Counted from the first letter of the stretch, positions 28,584 to 37,001 are shown. The stretch: 64,000 nucleotides of DNA from Hyphomicrobium sp. 12-62-95 (GCA_002279935.1 NCCZ01000001.1:230087-294086); one strand, 5' to 3'. Notes: generated by a model from the sequence alone, not told the origin. Translations and numbers: made by a program.

Positions 28584-29384
28584 ATGGACGATCTTCAGGT
28601 TGAGAAGCCACTGGTTTCACCGCGCATTGATGGCCAGATTGGAACAATCGTTATCGACAATCCGGAGAAGCGAAATGCTCTCTCGCACGGGTTGATTGAG
28701 GCTCTTATCGCCACGCTGGAAGCGTTCGCGGCCGAAGGCGTTCGGGCGGTCATCCTGCGCGCGCGCCCCGGTGTCAAAGTTTGGTCCTCGGGTCATGACG
28801 TCTACGATCTCCCGTCTGGCGGCCGCGATCCCTTAGGCTGGGACGATCCTCTGCGCGAACTCGTTCGCGCGATAGAGGAGTGTCCCGCTCCTGTTATCGC
28901 CATGATCGAGGGTGGGGTCTGGGGCGGGGCTTGTGAAGTCGTCTTTGCTTGCGATCTGATTATTGCCGCGCCGAGTGCCACGTTCGCGGTCACGCCAGCC
29001 AAGCTCGGCGTGCCCTACAACGTCTCCGGTATGTTGACGTTCATGAACGCCTGTCCCATGCGGATCGTGAAGGAGATGGTCTTTACCGCGAAGCCGATTT
29101 CAGCGCAGCGGGCTGAGGGCCTTGGCATCATCAATCATATGGTCCCATCGCGAGACTTGGAGGCTTTTACGCAGACGGTCGCGGAGAGTATTGCGCTGAA
29201 CGCACCACTCTCGATCTCAGTGATGAAGGAGCAGCTGCGAATGCTTGCTGGCGCTCATCCGATGAGCCCGCGGCGCTTCGAGCGTGTGCAGGGGCTGCGA
29301 CGCATCGTGTGGGAGAGCGAGGATTACGAGGAAGGACTTCGCGCGTTTAAACAAAAGCGCAAGCCGCGATTTTCGGGCCGCTGA
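28584..29384 (+). CDS. scpB: Methylmalonyl-CoA decarboxylase, enoyl-CoA hydratase superfamily
   Basis: This 266-aa crotonase-fold protein follows E. coli ScpB (YgfG) closely in its central part: SSGHDVYDLPSGGRDPLGWDD, then MIEGGVWGGACEVVFACDLI, and the C-terminal RRFERVQGLRRIVWESEDYEEG. ScpB decarboxylates methylmalonyl-CoA to propionyl-CoA. The oxyanion-hole GHD and VWGGA segments are both present. It lies 18 bp after fabI and 18 bp before the CoA-transferase genes, matching the E. coli logic in which scpB is next to a CoA transferase (scpC). Confidence 0.85.
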   Translation: MDDLQVEKPLVSPRIDGQIGTIVIDNPEKRNALSHGLIEALIATLEAFAAEGVRAVILRARPGVKVWSSGHDVYDLPSGGRDPLGWDDPLRELVRAIEECPAPVIAMIEGGVWGGACEVVFACDLIIAAPSATFAVTPAKLGVPYNVSGMLTFMNACPMRIVKEMVFTAKPISAQRAEGLGIINHMVPSRDLEAFTQTVAESIALNAPLSISVMKEQLRMLAGAHPMSPRRFERVQGLRRIVWESEDYEEGLRAFKQKRKPRFSGR

Positions 29385-29402
29385 GCCGGTGGGAAAGAGA
29401 AA

Positions 29403-30050
29403 ATGAAGACTGTTCCGCTCGCCGAAGCCGTGGCCATGATTCCCGATGGTGCTCGCCTTGTGGTGGGTGGCTTCCTGTCGGTTGGAACTCCTGAGCGCCT
29501 GATGGACGAAATCGTGCGCCAGGAAAAGCGCGATCTCACGCTCATTGCCAACGACACGGCTCGTCCCGGCGTTGGGGTCGGCAAGCTGGTCGACGCCAAG
29601 TGCGTGCGCCGGGTGATCGTCAGCCATATTGGCACGAATCCGGAAACGCAGCGGCAAATGTTCGCCGATGAGATTACTGTCGAATTGGTTCCGCAGGGAA
29701 CACTCATCGAGCGCATTCGTGCCGGAGGCTATGGCCTCGGCGGGGTATTGACGCCCACGGGCGTCGGCACATTGGTTGAAGAAGGTAAACAGAAGATCGA
29801 GGTCGACGGGCGGACCTATCTTCTGGAAACGGCTCTCAAGGCGGATTTCGCTCTGGTGCATGCCTTTCTTGCCGACTATCTGGGCAACCTCGCCTACGCG
29901 CTCACAGCCAGGAACTATAATCCAATCGTAGCAATGGCTGGCGAGACGGTGATCGCCACCGCAGAGCACATTGTTCCGGTCGGCGTCATCTCTCCGGACC
30001 ACGTCGTAACGCCAGCCCCTCTTGTCGACTACATCGTCGCCAACGGATGA
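29403..30050 (+). CDS. 3-oxoacid CoA-transferase family, subunit A
   Basis: The 215-aa protein is the alpha subunit of a two-subunit CoA transferase: [41 protein letters not shown] and [18 protein letters not shown] are typical. It overlaps the subunit B gene by four bases. The pair moves CoA between acids such as acetate, propionate, butyrate, acetoacetate or succinate. Substrate choice cannot be read directly; neighbours suggest short-chain acids such as propionate or acetate. Confidence 0.9.
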   Translation: MKTVPLAEAVAMIPDGARLVVGGFLSVGTPERLMDEIVRQEKRDLTLIANDTARPGVGVGKLVDAKCVRRVIVSHIGTNPETQRQMFADEITVELVPQGTLIERIRAGGYGLGGVLTPTGVGTLVEEGKQKIEVDGRTYLLETALKADFALVHAFLADYLGNLAYALTARNYNPIVAMAGETVIATAEHIVPVGVISPDHVVTPAPLVDYIVANG

Positions 30051-30706
30051 GTCTCATGGACCCGCAGACAGTTATCGCAAAGCGTATCGCGCGCGAGCTG
30101 AGGTCAGGGATGCTCGTCAACCTGGGCATAGGCATCCCCACGCTTGTGGCTGGATACGCACCGCTGGATGTTCAGGTGTATTTTCATTCGGAGAACGGTT
30201 TGATTGGAACCGGCGCCATCCCGGCGGAAGGGATGGCACACCCGACATTGACGGATGCCGGCGGCCGGCCAGTGACCGCGTTGCCAGGTGCTTCGACGTT
30301 TGATAGCGCGATCTCGTTCGGGTTCATGCGCGGCGGCCACGTCGATTTAACCGTGCTTGGCGGCTTGCAGGTGGATCAAAGCGGACATCTCGCGAATTGG
30401 ATGATTCCTGGAAAGATGGTGCCTGGCATGGGCGGGGCCATGGATCTTGCGACGGGGGCCAAGCGCGTCATCGTTGCCATGCAGCACACCGCGAAAGGCA
30501 AGTCCAAGATCGTACAGACCTGCACGCTGCCGGTCACGTCAGATCGGGCCGTTGACTGCGTGGTCACGGAATTGGCTTTGATCCGATTTGAGAGCGGGAG
30601 GGCCGTTCTGTCTGAAATTGCCCCCGGCGTATCTGTCGATGACGTCATCGCTGCGACGGAGGCTGATTTGGTCGTTTCCCAGGACCTGCATCAAATGTTG
30701 ATTTGA
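30047..30706 (+). CDS. 3-oxoacid CoA-transferase family, subunit B
   Basis: The 219-aa beta subunit carries the catalytic Glu in [11 protein letters not shown] and the signature [14 protein letters not shown], followed by [23 protein letters not shown] and the C-terminal [13 protein letters not shown]. It is the last clear gene of the operon that starts at 22696. A degenerate DUF2254 remnant follows 37 bp later. Confidence 0.92.
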   Translation: MSLMDPQTVIAKRIARELRSGMLVNLGIGIPTLVAGYAPLDVQVYFHSENGLIGTGAIPAEGMAHPTLTDAGGRPVTALPGASTFDSAISFGFMRGGHVDLTVLGGLQVDQSGHLANWMIPGKMVPGMGGAMDLATGAKRVIVAMQHTAKGKSKIVQTCTLPVTSDRAVDCVVTELALIRFESGRAVLSEIAPGVSVDDVIAATEADLVVSQDLHQMLI

Positions 30707-30743
30707 GCGCGTTGGTGCGCTTCGACGTCCCGGAGGCGGCGCT

Positions 30744-31004
30744 GTGACCTGGAATCGTTGGTACACCGTCCGAAGCTATGTTCGGTCCTCACTGTGGGTT
30801 GTACCGTTTTTTGCAATGGTTCTTGAGCAGATCGTATTGGAGACGCGACCGGAGTGGCGACACGCTGCATTGCGGTGTGAATTGGAGCTGCTCGATCAAG
30901 CAATCGATCGTTTGTATCCGTCCGGCGAGGACCGGGCGATGGCCCGTGTGCCGGATATGTAGGGGCTTGGAGGATCATCGGTTGTTGGGGAGAGGAGCCT
31001 CTAG
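30744..31004 (+). pseudogene. Internally deleted DUF2254 remnant
   Basis: The 72-codon frame joins a membrane start (RSYVRSSLWVVPFFAMVLEQ), which resembles the N-terminus of DUF2254 membrane proteins, directly to a segment resembling their C-terminus (LRCELELLDQAIDRLYPSGEDRAMARVPDM). The middle of the normally 400-plus-residue protein is absent. A TAG stop at 30960-30962 then interrupts a continuing frame reading GLGGSSVVGERSL to the next stop. I read this as an in-frame deletion followed by a nonsense change. A short expressed peptide cannot be excluded. Confidence 0.6.
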
Positions 31005-31007
31005 CAG

Positions 31008-31697
31008 ATGAATCAGAAACCCAAGGGCGTCACTCAAGCACGGACACTTACTCGCCCAACGCTCAAGACACCACGGGCGGCGGCTGTTGCGGGCATCGTG
31101 TTTTCTAGTCTGATGATTGCGATCCTGTGGCTGCTCCGGCAGTCGGTCCCTGCCGATCCGTTGGAGCCCGGCGTTTGGCTACAAACCAACCCGTCATCTG
31201 TCGCTTTAGCCATCCATCTTGTGCCATTCGCGGGCATTGCCTTCCTGTGGTTCCTGGGGGCGCTTCGGGATCGGCTCGGCGAGGAGGAGGATAAATTCTT
31301 TGCGACCGTGTTCTTCGGCAGCGCGCTCCTGTTTATGGCGATGTTGTTCGTTGCGGCAGCGTTGTTAGGTGCAATTATGCTGACGCACACGGCCTTTCCT
31401 AACACACTTCAAAGCTCGGCGGCTTACCCTCTGGTCAGGGCATTCGTGCATGGCATCATTCATGTGTATGCAGCCAAAATGGCTGCAGTGTTCATGTTCT
31501 CTACGTCCACCGTCGTGATTTACGCAACCTTCGCTCCGCGATGGCTTGCGTATTTGGGCTTTATGCTTGGAGCGCTTCTTTTATTTGGTGGTGGGCTATT
31601 TGGGTGGGGGCTAGCCGTGCTGCCCGTGTGGGTACTGGCGATTAGCTTTTGTTTGCTGCGCCCCATGCCGAAAGCTGAACTCATTCGCGATCAATGA
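31008..31697 (+). CDS. Multi-pass membrane protein of unknown function
   Basis: The 229-aa protein has about six hydrophobic segments, starting with AAAVAGIVFSSLMIAILWLL and including VPFAGIAFLWFLGALRDRLGEEEDKFFATVF, which I associate with an uncharacterised membrane family also seen in actinobacteria. There are no catalytic motifs. It stands between the DUF2254 remnant and the HlyD pair. Confidence 0.7.
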   Translation: MNQKPKGVTQARTLTRPTLKTPRAAAVAGIVFSSLMIAILWLLRQSVPADPLEPGVWLQTNPSSVALAIHLVPFAGIAFLWFLGALRDRLGEEEDKFFATVFFGSALLFMAMLFVAAALLGAIMLTHTAFPNTLQSSAAYPLVRAFVHGIIHVYAAKMAAVFMFSTSTVVIYATFAPRWLAYLGFMLGALLLFGGGLFGWGLAVLPVWVLAISFCLLRPMPKAELIRDQ

Positions 31698-31768
31698 GTA
31701 GTGCGATCACGGAATGTCTGTGGTGAGCAATATACTATTGTGCGGCTGAGCGTTTCTTTCGGTCAATT

Positions 31769-31782
31769 ATGACCTAAATCAA
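31769..31782 (+). promoter_or_regulatory. Near-match FixK/FNR-type box
   Basis: ATGACCTAAATCAA matches TTGA-N6-TCAA with one mismatch. It lies about 110 bp upstream of the preferred start (31887) of the next membrane protein gene, overlapping one alternative start at 31782. Confidence 0.35.
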
Positions 31783-31886
31783 TGTTCGCTCAGCATCCCA
31801 GGCCTACTCGTGACAAATGGTCGAACGGTTGGCAACGCCAGTCCTTCGGTCATGTGATGAAACACTCAATCAGTCGTGGAACGAAT

Positions 31887-32318
31887 ATGACCGACGGGCT
31901 GCATCCTGGCGCACCTCATCACATGCCGTGGTTTATCAACGGGCCGCATGAGGGCGACCCGCTTTATGTGATCACGACAGTCTTCGTCATCGCTGGCGTC
32001 GTGGGCTTTGGCATTCTCTTCTTCACACTTCACTCGCTGCCCGAACGTCTCGGCCATAAAAAGATGCAATTTGAGATCGTGGCTGTCCTCGGCCTCCTGG
32101 CTCTTTTTACGCATGTCCACGCGTTCTGGGTTGCCGGCTTGCTGCTCGCGCTCATCGACCTTCCAGACTTTGTTGGCCCATGGAAGCGAATGGCTTCGTC
32201 ATTGGAAAAAATGTCGGGCATTGAACAGCCCCCTGAGCCATCGACAAAAGCCGACAGTATTGATGGTCTGGCTGAACACATTCCGGCGCCCGCCGCCGCT
32301 CTGCCGCGGGGGACCTGA
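31887..32318 (+). CDS. Small two- or three-TM membrane protein paired with HlyD adaptor
   Basis: The ATG at 31887 gives 143 aa (MTDGLHPGAPHHMPWF). Two to three membrane helices follow (VITTVFVIAGVVGFGILFF, FEIVAVLGLLALFTHVHAFWVAGLLLALIDL) and a Pro/Ala-rich soluble tail. Upstream starts at 31782 and 31857 are in frame but add a polar, non-conserved-looking stretch. Its stop is three bases before the HlyD-like gene. Such small proteins with an HlyD adaptor look like AaeX/DUF1656-type partners, but I cannot assign the family. Confidence 0.7.
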   Translation: MTDGLHPGAPHHMPWFINGPHEGDPLYVITTVFVIAGVVGFGILFFTLHSLPERLGHKKMQFEIVAVLGLLALFTHVHAFWVAGLLLALIDLPDFVGPWKRMASSLEKMSGIEQPPEPSTKADSIDGLAEHIPAPAAALPRGT

Positions 32319-32321
32319 GCC

Positions 32322-33557
32322 ATGCTTGAACTGATCTTTTGTTCGTTGCTCACCATCCTGCCGGATTATCTCTACCGGCGTTTTTATCAGGGCAAAGAGT
32401 TGGGGCGTGAGATTACCCTGTTCTCGGTCTGGTATGAGCTTCGTTGGGGTATTACGGCCTGCATCATGCTGACCGTACTATTGATCACCATTGTCTTTTA
32501 TAATCACCCGGCCACGACGAACGTCGTCTCCTTTTTTCGCACCGTGCCAATCCTGCCTGACACACCCGGGCGCGTCTCCGAGGTCTACGTCAACGTCACG
32601 GATCAAGTGAAACAAGGGCAAAAGCTCTTCAAGCTCGACAGCGCCAAGCAGGAGGCTGCACTTGCGACGGCTAAGCGCCGCGTTGAGGAGGTCGATGCCG
32701 CCATGGAAATGGCGAAGTCGGAGGTCGCAGCCGCCAAAGGGCAAATCCAACAAGCGCAGGGTGCGCTCCAGCAGGCAATCGACGAACTGCGGACCAAGGA
32801 GGAACTGGCAGCGCGGAATGCCGGGGTCGTCGCCGCCCGAGAGATCGAAAGACTGCAAGTGGGTGTCGACGCTCGCAGAGGGCAAGTGGCGGCCGCAGAA
32901 GCGGGCTTACAGGCTGCCGAGACAAAGATTTCAACGCTGCTGCCGGCGGAGAAAGCGAGCGCTGGCGCTGCTTTGGACGAGGCGCAAGTCGCCCTCGACA
33001 AAACGATCGTTTATGCGGGCCTTGACGGTAACCTCGAGCAGTTTGTTCTGAAGGTCGGAGACTTCATCAATCCGTTCATGCGGCCAGCTGGCATACTCAT
33101 TCCCTCGACTGGTAGCCGCAAACGCCAACTTCACGCGGGCTTTGGGCAGATCGAGGCGCAGGTGTTGAAGGTTGGAATGGCGGCCGAAGCGGTTTGCTAT
33201 TCAAAGCCACTGGCAATCATCCCACTCGTCATAACTGACTTGCAGGATTTTATTGCCGCTGGACAGTTCAAGGCTGGTGAGCAGCTGGTGGACTTGGCAC
33301 AAACGCGTCAGCCCGGCACTCTCCTCGCATTCCTTGAGCCAATGTACGAAGGCGGACTTGACGACGTCACGCCTGGATCAAGCTGCATCATTAACGCCTA
33401 CTCCAACAATCATGAGAAAATCCAGACGGAGAAAAATTTCTTTCGACGGACCTATCTGCATATCGTTGATACGGTGGCTCTCGTGCACGCCATCATACTT
33501 CGCGCTCAGGCACTCTTTATACCGCTTAAAATGCTCGTATTTAGCGGCGGTCATTGA
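32322..33557 (+). CDS. HlyD-family membrane-fusion protein
   Basis: The 411-aa protein has an N-terminal membrane helix (ITACIMLTVLLITIVFY), the lipoyl-like half LPDTPGRVSEVYVNVTDQVKQGQKLFKLDS, a long alpha-helical hairpin at about residues 110-210 (AKRRVEEVDAAMEMAKSEVAAAKGQIQQA), and a beta-barrel region with YAGLDGNLEQFVLKVGDFINPF. This is the adaptor of a tripartite or two-part efflux system, bridging inner and outer membranes. No transporter or outer-membrane channel gene is adjacent. It probably works with the small membrane protein just upstream. Confidence 0.88.
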   Translation: MLELIFCSLLTILPDYLYRRFYQGKELGREITLFSVWYELRWGITACIMLTVLLITIVFYNHPATTNVVSFFRTVPILPDTPGRVSEVYVNVTDQVKQGQKLFKLDSAKQEAALATAKRRVEEVDAAMEMAKSEVAAAKGQIQQAQGALQQAIDELRTKEELAARNAGVVAAREIERLQVGVDARRGQVAAAEAGLQAAETKISTLLPAEKASAGAALDEAQVALDKTIVYAGLDGNLEQFVLKVGDFINPFMRPAGILIPSTGSRKRQLHAGFGQIEAQVLKVGMAAEAVCYSKPLAIIPLVITDLQDFIAAGQFKAGEQLVDLAQTRQPGTLLAFLEPMYEGGLDDVTPGSSCIINAYSNNHEKIQTEKNFFRRTYLHIVDTVALVHAIILRAQALFIPLKMLVFSGGH

Positions 33558-33683
33558 GCCGTTGTAGTCAAGAGAGCGTCGATAAGCGGTGAACGTATGA
33601 ATTATGAAGATCGTTCTAGGCGTCTGTGATTATCAAATGATTCATCCGAAACGGAGAGGCGCTTCGACGTTATCTGCGAAGGG

Positions 33684-33697
33684 TTGATCTTGGTCAA
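33684..33697 (+). promoter_or_regulatory. FixK/FNR-type box upstream of the His/Tyr-rich protein gene
   Basis: TTGATCTTGGTCAA is a perfect TTGA-N6-TCAA. Its centre is about 79 bp before the start codon at 33770, which suits activation with a leader of roughly 38 bases. Confidence 0.6.
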
Positions 33698-33769
33698 ACC
33701 AACGGCCGATAGCGAGGATCAGAATTAGAGATATTTAGGACTGCCACAGCTCACCGGAGGATCAATCAA

Positions 33770-34138
33770 ATGCAAATGAGATCGAATATTCTGGCAACGA
33801 TCACCGCGGTTGCGGTTGTTGCGGTGACGGCCCTCATTGGTACCGTGAACCAGGCCGAGGCTCACCGCTACCGGCATGGGTGGGGCATCGCGGCGGGCAT
33901 CGCGACAGGCATCATCGTGAACGAGGTCTATCGCCATCATCGTCGCCGCCACTATCGCAGACACTACTACTACGGTGGTTATCCCGCCGACTATGACGAC
34001 AATGGCTACTATTATGGGGGCGGCTATCCGTATTACGGCGACGGGTACTACTATCGTCCCTACCGCTACCATCGTGTTTACCGGCATCACCGGCCCTATC
34101 GCCATTATAGGCGGCACCACCGTCGCTTTCACCGCTGA
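33770..34138 (+). CDS. Small exported His/Tyr/Arg-rich protein
   Basis: The 122-aa protein has a signal peptide (ATITAVAVVAVTALIGTVNQAEA) and a mature part dominated by His, Tyr, Arg and Gly: HRRRHYRRHYYYGGYPADYDD and HRPYRHYRRHHRRFHR. Thirteen or more His residues suggest metal binding or an envelope structural role; that is inference. A GGAGG ribosome site precedes the ATG. A FixK-like box lies upstream. Confidence 0.75.
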   Translation: MQMRSNILATITAVAVVAVTALIGTVNQAEAHRYRHGWGIAAGIATGIIVNEVYRHHRRRHYRRHYYYGGYPADYDDNGYYYGGGYPYYGDGYYYRPYRYHRVYRHHRPYRHYRRHHRRFHR

Positions 34139-34234
34139 TTCAGCGGTAGCCGCGCTCGTCGACCTGAACGATCGCGTGATGTGAACTTCGATGCCTGTTG
34201 TTGCTTGGCCAGCCGCTTGCTGATTCTGAGGCCT

Positions 34235-34263
34235 TGGCGGAGGTCATTGATTGATCTCCGCCA
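34235..34263. terminator. Hairpin after the His/Tyr-rich protein gene
   Basis: TGGCGGAG and CTCCGCCA form an 8-bp stem, extended by TCA/TGA inside the loop. No T-run follows on the plus strand, so it is a possible terminator or mRNA end structure. Confidence 0.4.
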
Positions 34264-34345
34264 GCACAGTCGGCCAAATCAAGCCAATTGACGCTCTGTT
34301 ATCATTCGAACTGGTCGAAATAATAGACATATCGGGAGAAAAGTC

Positions 34346-34603
34346 ATGGCATTTGAAGCTTTACTGATACTGATCCTGATTGGGGCGATTGCCGGCTATT
34401 TAGCGGGGCTGATCGTCAAGGGTTATGGTTTTGGTTTCGTCGGCAACATTATTGTCGGCATCGTCGGCGCGGTCTTTGGAGGATGGTTGTTTCCTCTCGT
34501 CGGGCTGTTTGCAGGCGGTACTATTCTCGGACAAATCATTTCCGCAACGATAGGTGCTGTCGTCCTTCTTCTACTCATCGGATTTTTTCGAAAGATTGCG
34601 TGA
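34346..34603 (+). CDS. GlsB/YeaQ/YmgE family stress membrane protein
   Basis: The 85-aa protein has three membrane segments and the family pattern AGYLAGLIVKGYGFGFVGNIIVGIVGAVFGGWLF, ending GAVVLLLLIGFFRKIA. These transglycosylase-associated proteins are stress-induced inner-membrane proteins of unclear biochemical role. GGGAG precedes the ATG by about nine bases. The next gene is PPK2, another stress function. Confidence 0.88.
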   Translation: MAFEALLILILIGAIAGYLAGLIVKGYGFGFVGNIIVGIVGAVFGGWLFPLVGLFAGGTILGQIISATIGAVVLLLLIGFFRKIA

Positions 34604-34654
34604 ATAATACGGCCTGACTGAACTCAACATCGCAAGCAACCCAACGGTGTCGAC

Positions 34655-35503
34655 ATGAAAAAGAAGACCGCGAAAGCACACGGCAGCGACCCAGAGGTTG
34701 CGGCGACTGAAAAGGATGAGGACTCGGGTGGGCCGTTGAAGCGTAAGGCCTACGAGAAGGAACTTAAGAAGCTACACATTGAACTTGTGAAGCTACAGGA
34801 GTGGGTGCGTCACGAGGGCAAAAAGGTTTGCATCGTATTCGAGGGGCGAGACGGGGCCGGGAAGGGCGGCACCATCAAAGCCATCACGGAGCGCGTTAGC
34901 CCGCGAATCTTTCGCGTGGTCGCTCTACCAGCGCCTACCGAGCGCGAGAAATCTCAGCTCTATATCCAGCGCTATATTCCGCACTTTCCTGCTGCCGGTG
35001 AGATCGTCATTTTCGACCGCAGCTATTATAATCGTGCAGGGGTCGAGCGCGTGATGGGGTTCTGTTCCGACGAACAAGTGAAGAAGTTTCTAGATGCCGT
35101 TCCAAATGTCGAAAAGGCGATGATCGACTCCGGCATTATCCTGCTCAAGTATTGGCTTGAGGTGAGCCCAGATGAACAGACACGCCGGCTTGAAGCGCGG
35201 GTCGACGACGAGCGCAAAATCTGGAAACTATCGAAAATGGATGTCAAGTCCTACACCCGTTGGGACGATTACACCAAAGCCCGGGACGAGATGTTTCACG
35301 CGACTGACACCGCTTGGGCGCCGTGGCACGTCGCTCGCTCAGATGATAAGAAGCGGGCGCGTCTCAATATCATTCGACACCTGCTCAGCGAGATTCCCTA
35401 TGAAGACGTTCCACGCGAGAAGGTGAAGCTGCCTAAGCGCTCAGTCGACAAGCCCAAGGAAAATAAGGATCTCAACTTCCGCTTCATTCCCGACGTTTTT
35501 TGA
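34655..35503 (+). CDS. ppk2: Polyphosphate kinase 2 family protein
   Basis: PPK2 enzymes transfer phosphate between polyphosphate and nucleotides. The 282-aa protein has Walker A FEGRDGAGKGGTI, the Walker B and lid region IVIFDRSYYNRAGVERVMGFC, and the closing block YTRWDDYTKARDEMFHATDT. The first 35 residues are charged and probably disordered. It is a single-domain enzyme; whether it prefers ADP/GDP or AMP cannot be decided here. In this low-oxygen block it could regenerate ATP from polyphosphate. Confidence 0.93.
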   Translation: MKKKTAKAHGSDPEVAATEKDEDSGGPLKRKAYEKELKKLHIELVKLQEWVRHEGKKVCIVFEGRDGAGKGGTIKAITERVSPRIFRVVALPAPTEREKSQLYIQRYIPHFPAAGEIVIFDRSYYNRAGVERVMGFCSDEQVKKFLDAVPNVEKAMIDSGIILLKYWLEVSPDEQTRRLEARVDDERKIWKLSKMDVKSYTRWDDYTKARDEMFHATDTAWAPWHVARSDDKKRARLNIIRHLLSEIPYEDVPREKVKLPKRSVDKPKENKDLNFRFIPDVF

Positions 35504-35661
35504 GGCTGGCAGGACCAGGGGTTGCGACGCTTAGCGCCGGATTCGGCTAGCCAGCCTTTGGCAAACGGCTAGATGAAAAGACACTGGGGCTAATCGCGGT
35601 GGCAGGAGTTGTTAGTTCTCACGAAAGCCTAGGCTGGCTCTATCCGAACCACCGGCGCTTC

Positions 35662-36087
35662 TCAACCCCGTGGATTCCTGGCCATTGCCTTCCGCAACAC
35701 CTCGAAGAGGACAGCCGTAGACCAACCGAACAGCAGCACACCATTCATGGCCGTCATTGGACCGAGCAACCGCCAACTCTGAACAGGAACGATATCGCCG
35801 TATCCAAGCGTCGTGTAGTTCACGAAAGCAAAGTAGAGGTAATCGGCGTTATGTGGAACGGCCTCGACCAGACTGTAGGCCAGCGACCACGCGAGGACTT
35901 CGCATGTGTGGGCCACCATCAACACGGACGCAGTTGCCGCCATGACGGTGCTCAAAAAAAGACTATCAAATCCTGATGTTTTAGCGGCCGCGGCCTGAGA
36001 GACGCGAACGACGGCGGTCATAACAAGTGCGTGGATGACGATATTGCAGATACTGACGAAGCCACCGAACAAAAACTGCCGCAGCAT
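35662..36087 (-). CDS. Two-TM potassium-channel protein
   Basis: The ATG at 36087 gives 141 aa starting MLRQFLFGGFVSICN, directly into a membrane helix; the frame extends to 36165 with a polar stretch. The pore region YFAFVNYTTLGYGDIVP contains the selectivity filter TLGYGD, with a helix before and after. There are no cytoplasmic RCK or cNMP domains. It likely forms a tetrameric K+ channel in the inner membrane. It points against its neighbours. Confidence 0.85.
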   Translation of the reverse strand: MLRQFLFGGFVSICNIVIHALVMTAVVRVSQAAAAKTSGFDSLFLSTVMAATASVLMVAHTCEVLAWSLAYSLVEAVPHNADYLYFAFVNYTTLGYGDIVPVQSWRLLGPMTAMNGVLLFGWSTAVLFEVLRKAMARNPRG

Positions 36088-36461
36088 AAATGCCCCCTTC
36101 GGCCGCGCCGATATGCCGGAAATTTTGGTCGACACTACCACTGTTTTCTGAGAACGGCTGCGCATCTATCAGTGGATCGGATGCCCCAGTATCTCACATC
36201 GTTCGTACGTAAAGTTCAACGCAAACGTCGCGATCTTCTCGCCGATCGAAATGAGGATTAATTGAGATCCTGATTGGGAGCAGTTGAGATTGATCGTCTT
36301 GTTCTGAAATCATATGAGTACGCACGGAATGACTGTGGTACGTGGCAGAGTGAAGACCACTTGCATTTTAGAATCTCAGCTCATTGTCTCGGTATTTTCT
36401 AGAGAGTATGATCACATGGTCTTTCGAAACGTTCCATCGTAATAACTGTCAGGAGTTCGCC
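36088..36461. other. Intergenic region, 374 bp
   Basis: I see no gene on either strand. It is AT-rich compared with flanking genes and must include divergent promoters for the K+-channel gene and the Cys-rich protein gene. A possible partial TTGA-N6-TC half-box near 36284 has two mismatches and was not called. Confidence 0.3.
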
Positions 36462-36932
36462 ATGAATAGACATCGTGAAAAGCCAGCGCTTCTTTTATGC
36501 GGCGCCGTGATCTCAGTTCTTTGAGCAGTCACGGCGCCTGCGAGCGCAGAGACACAGTTTGCCAAGGACGCCATCGCTAAGGCCGAGGCTGCGCTTGCAA
36601 AAGTGAAGGCGGCTTGCGCCCCAGATGTGAAATCATTCTGCAGCACGGTGACTCCGGGAGAGGGCCGGCTGCTTTTGTGCATGATGGCTCACGAGGATAA
36701 GATAAGCGACGCCTGTTTCGATGGCATGTTGACGGCGGCGGAAGGTGTCGATCTCGCAGTTAGCAATGTGTTGCGTGCAGCGGCGGCTTGCGACGGAGAT
36801 ATCGAGAAGCTCTGCGCTGACGTTGATATGGGAGAAGGACGTATTGTTCAGTGTCTGATCGATAAGAAGGCGGAGATTTCAACGCCATGCCGCGCGGAAG
36901 AGACGGGGCTTGAGTCGCGAGCCAAGAAATGA
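36462..36932 (+). pseudogene. Exported Cys-rich repeat protein gene with in-frame TGA in the signal peptide
   Basis: From the ATG at 36462, preceded by CAGGAG, the frame encodes a clear signal peptide: MNRHREKPALLLCGAVISVL, then TGA at 36522-36524, then AVTAPASAETQ. After the TGA the frame continues without break to 36932 and encodes a mature protein with two Cys-rich repeats, CAPDVKSFCSTVTPGEGRLLLC and a second copy around CDGDIEKLCADVDMGEGRIVQC, like Golgi GLG1-type repeats. A single base change (TGG to TGA) explains the stop. The mature part looks conserved, so loss is recent or there is read-through; a start at Met36603 would lack export. Confidence 0.7.
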
Positions 36933-36942
36933 CGCGAGTAAG

Positions 36943-36969
36943 CGTTCCGGGACCTTCCCGGAACGTTTT
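36943..36969 (+). terminator. Rho-independent terminator
   Basis: A perfect 10-bp stem CGTTCCGGGA / TCCCGGAACG with a three-base loop is followed by TTTT, ten bases after the Cys-rich protein gene. Confidence 0.88.
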
Positions 36970-37001
36970 AATTCAGGGCAATCCATGAGATTGGCTGATC
37001 A

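Noticed and set aside
36270..36300. Additional FixK/FNR box near 36284
   Set aside because: TTGAGATTGATCGT has two mismatches in the second half-site.
36522..36524. TGA as selenocysteine codon
   Set aside because: It is in a signal peptide, not at a redox site, and I see no SECIS-like structure right after it; a Trp-to-stop change is simpler.
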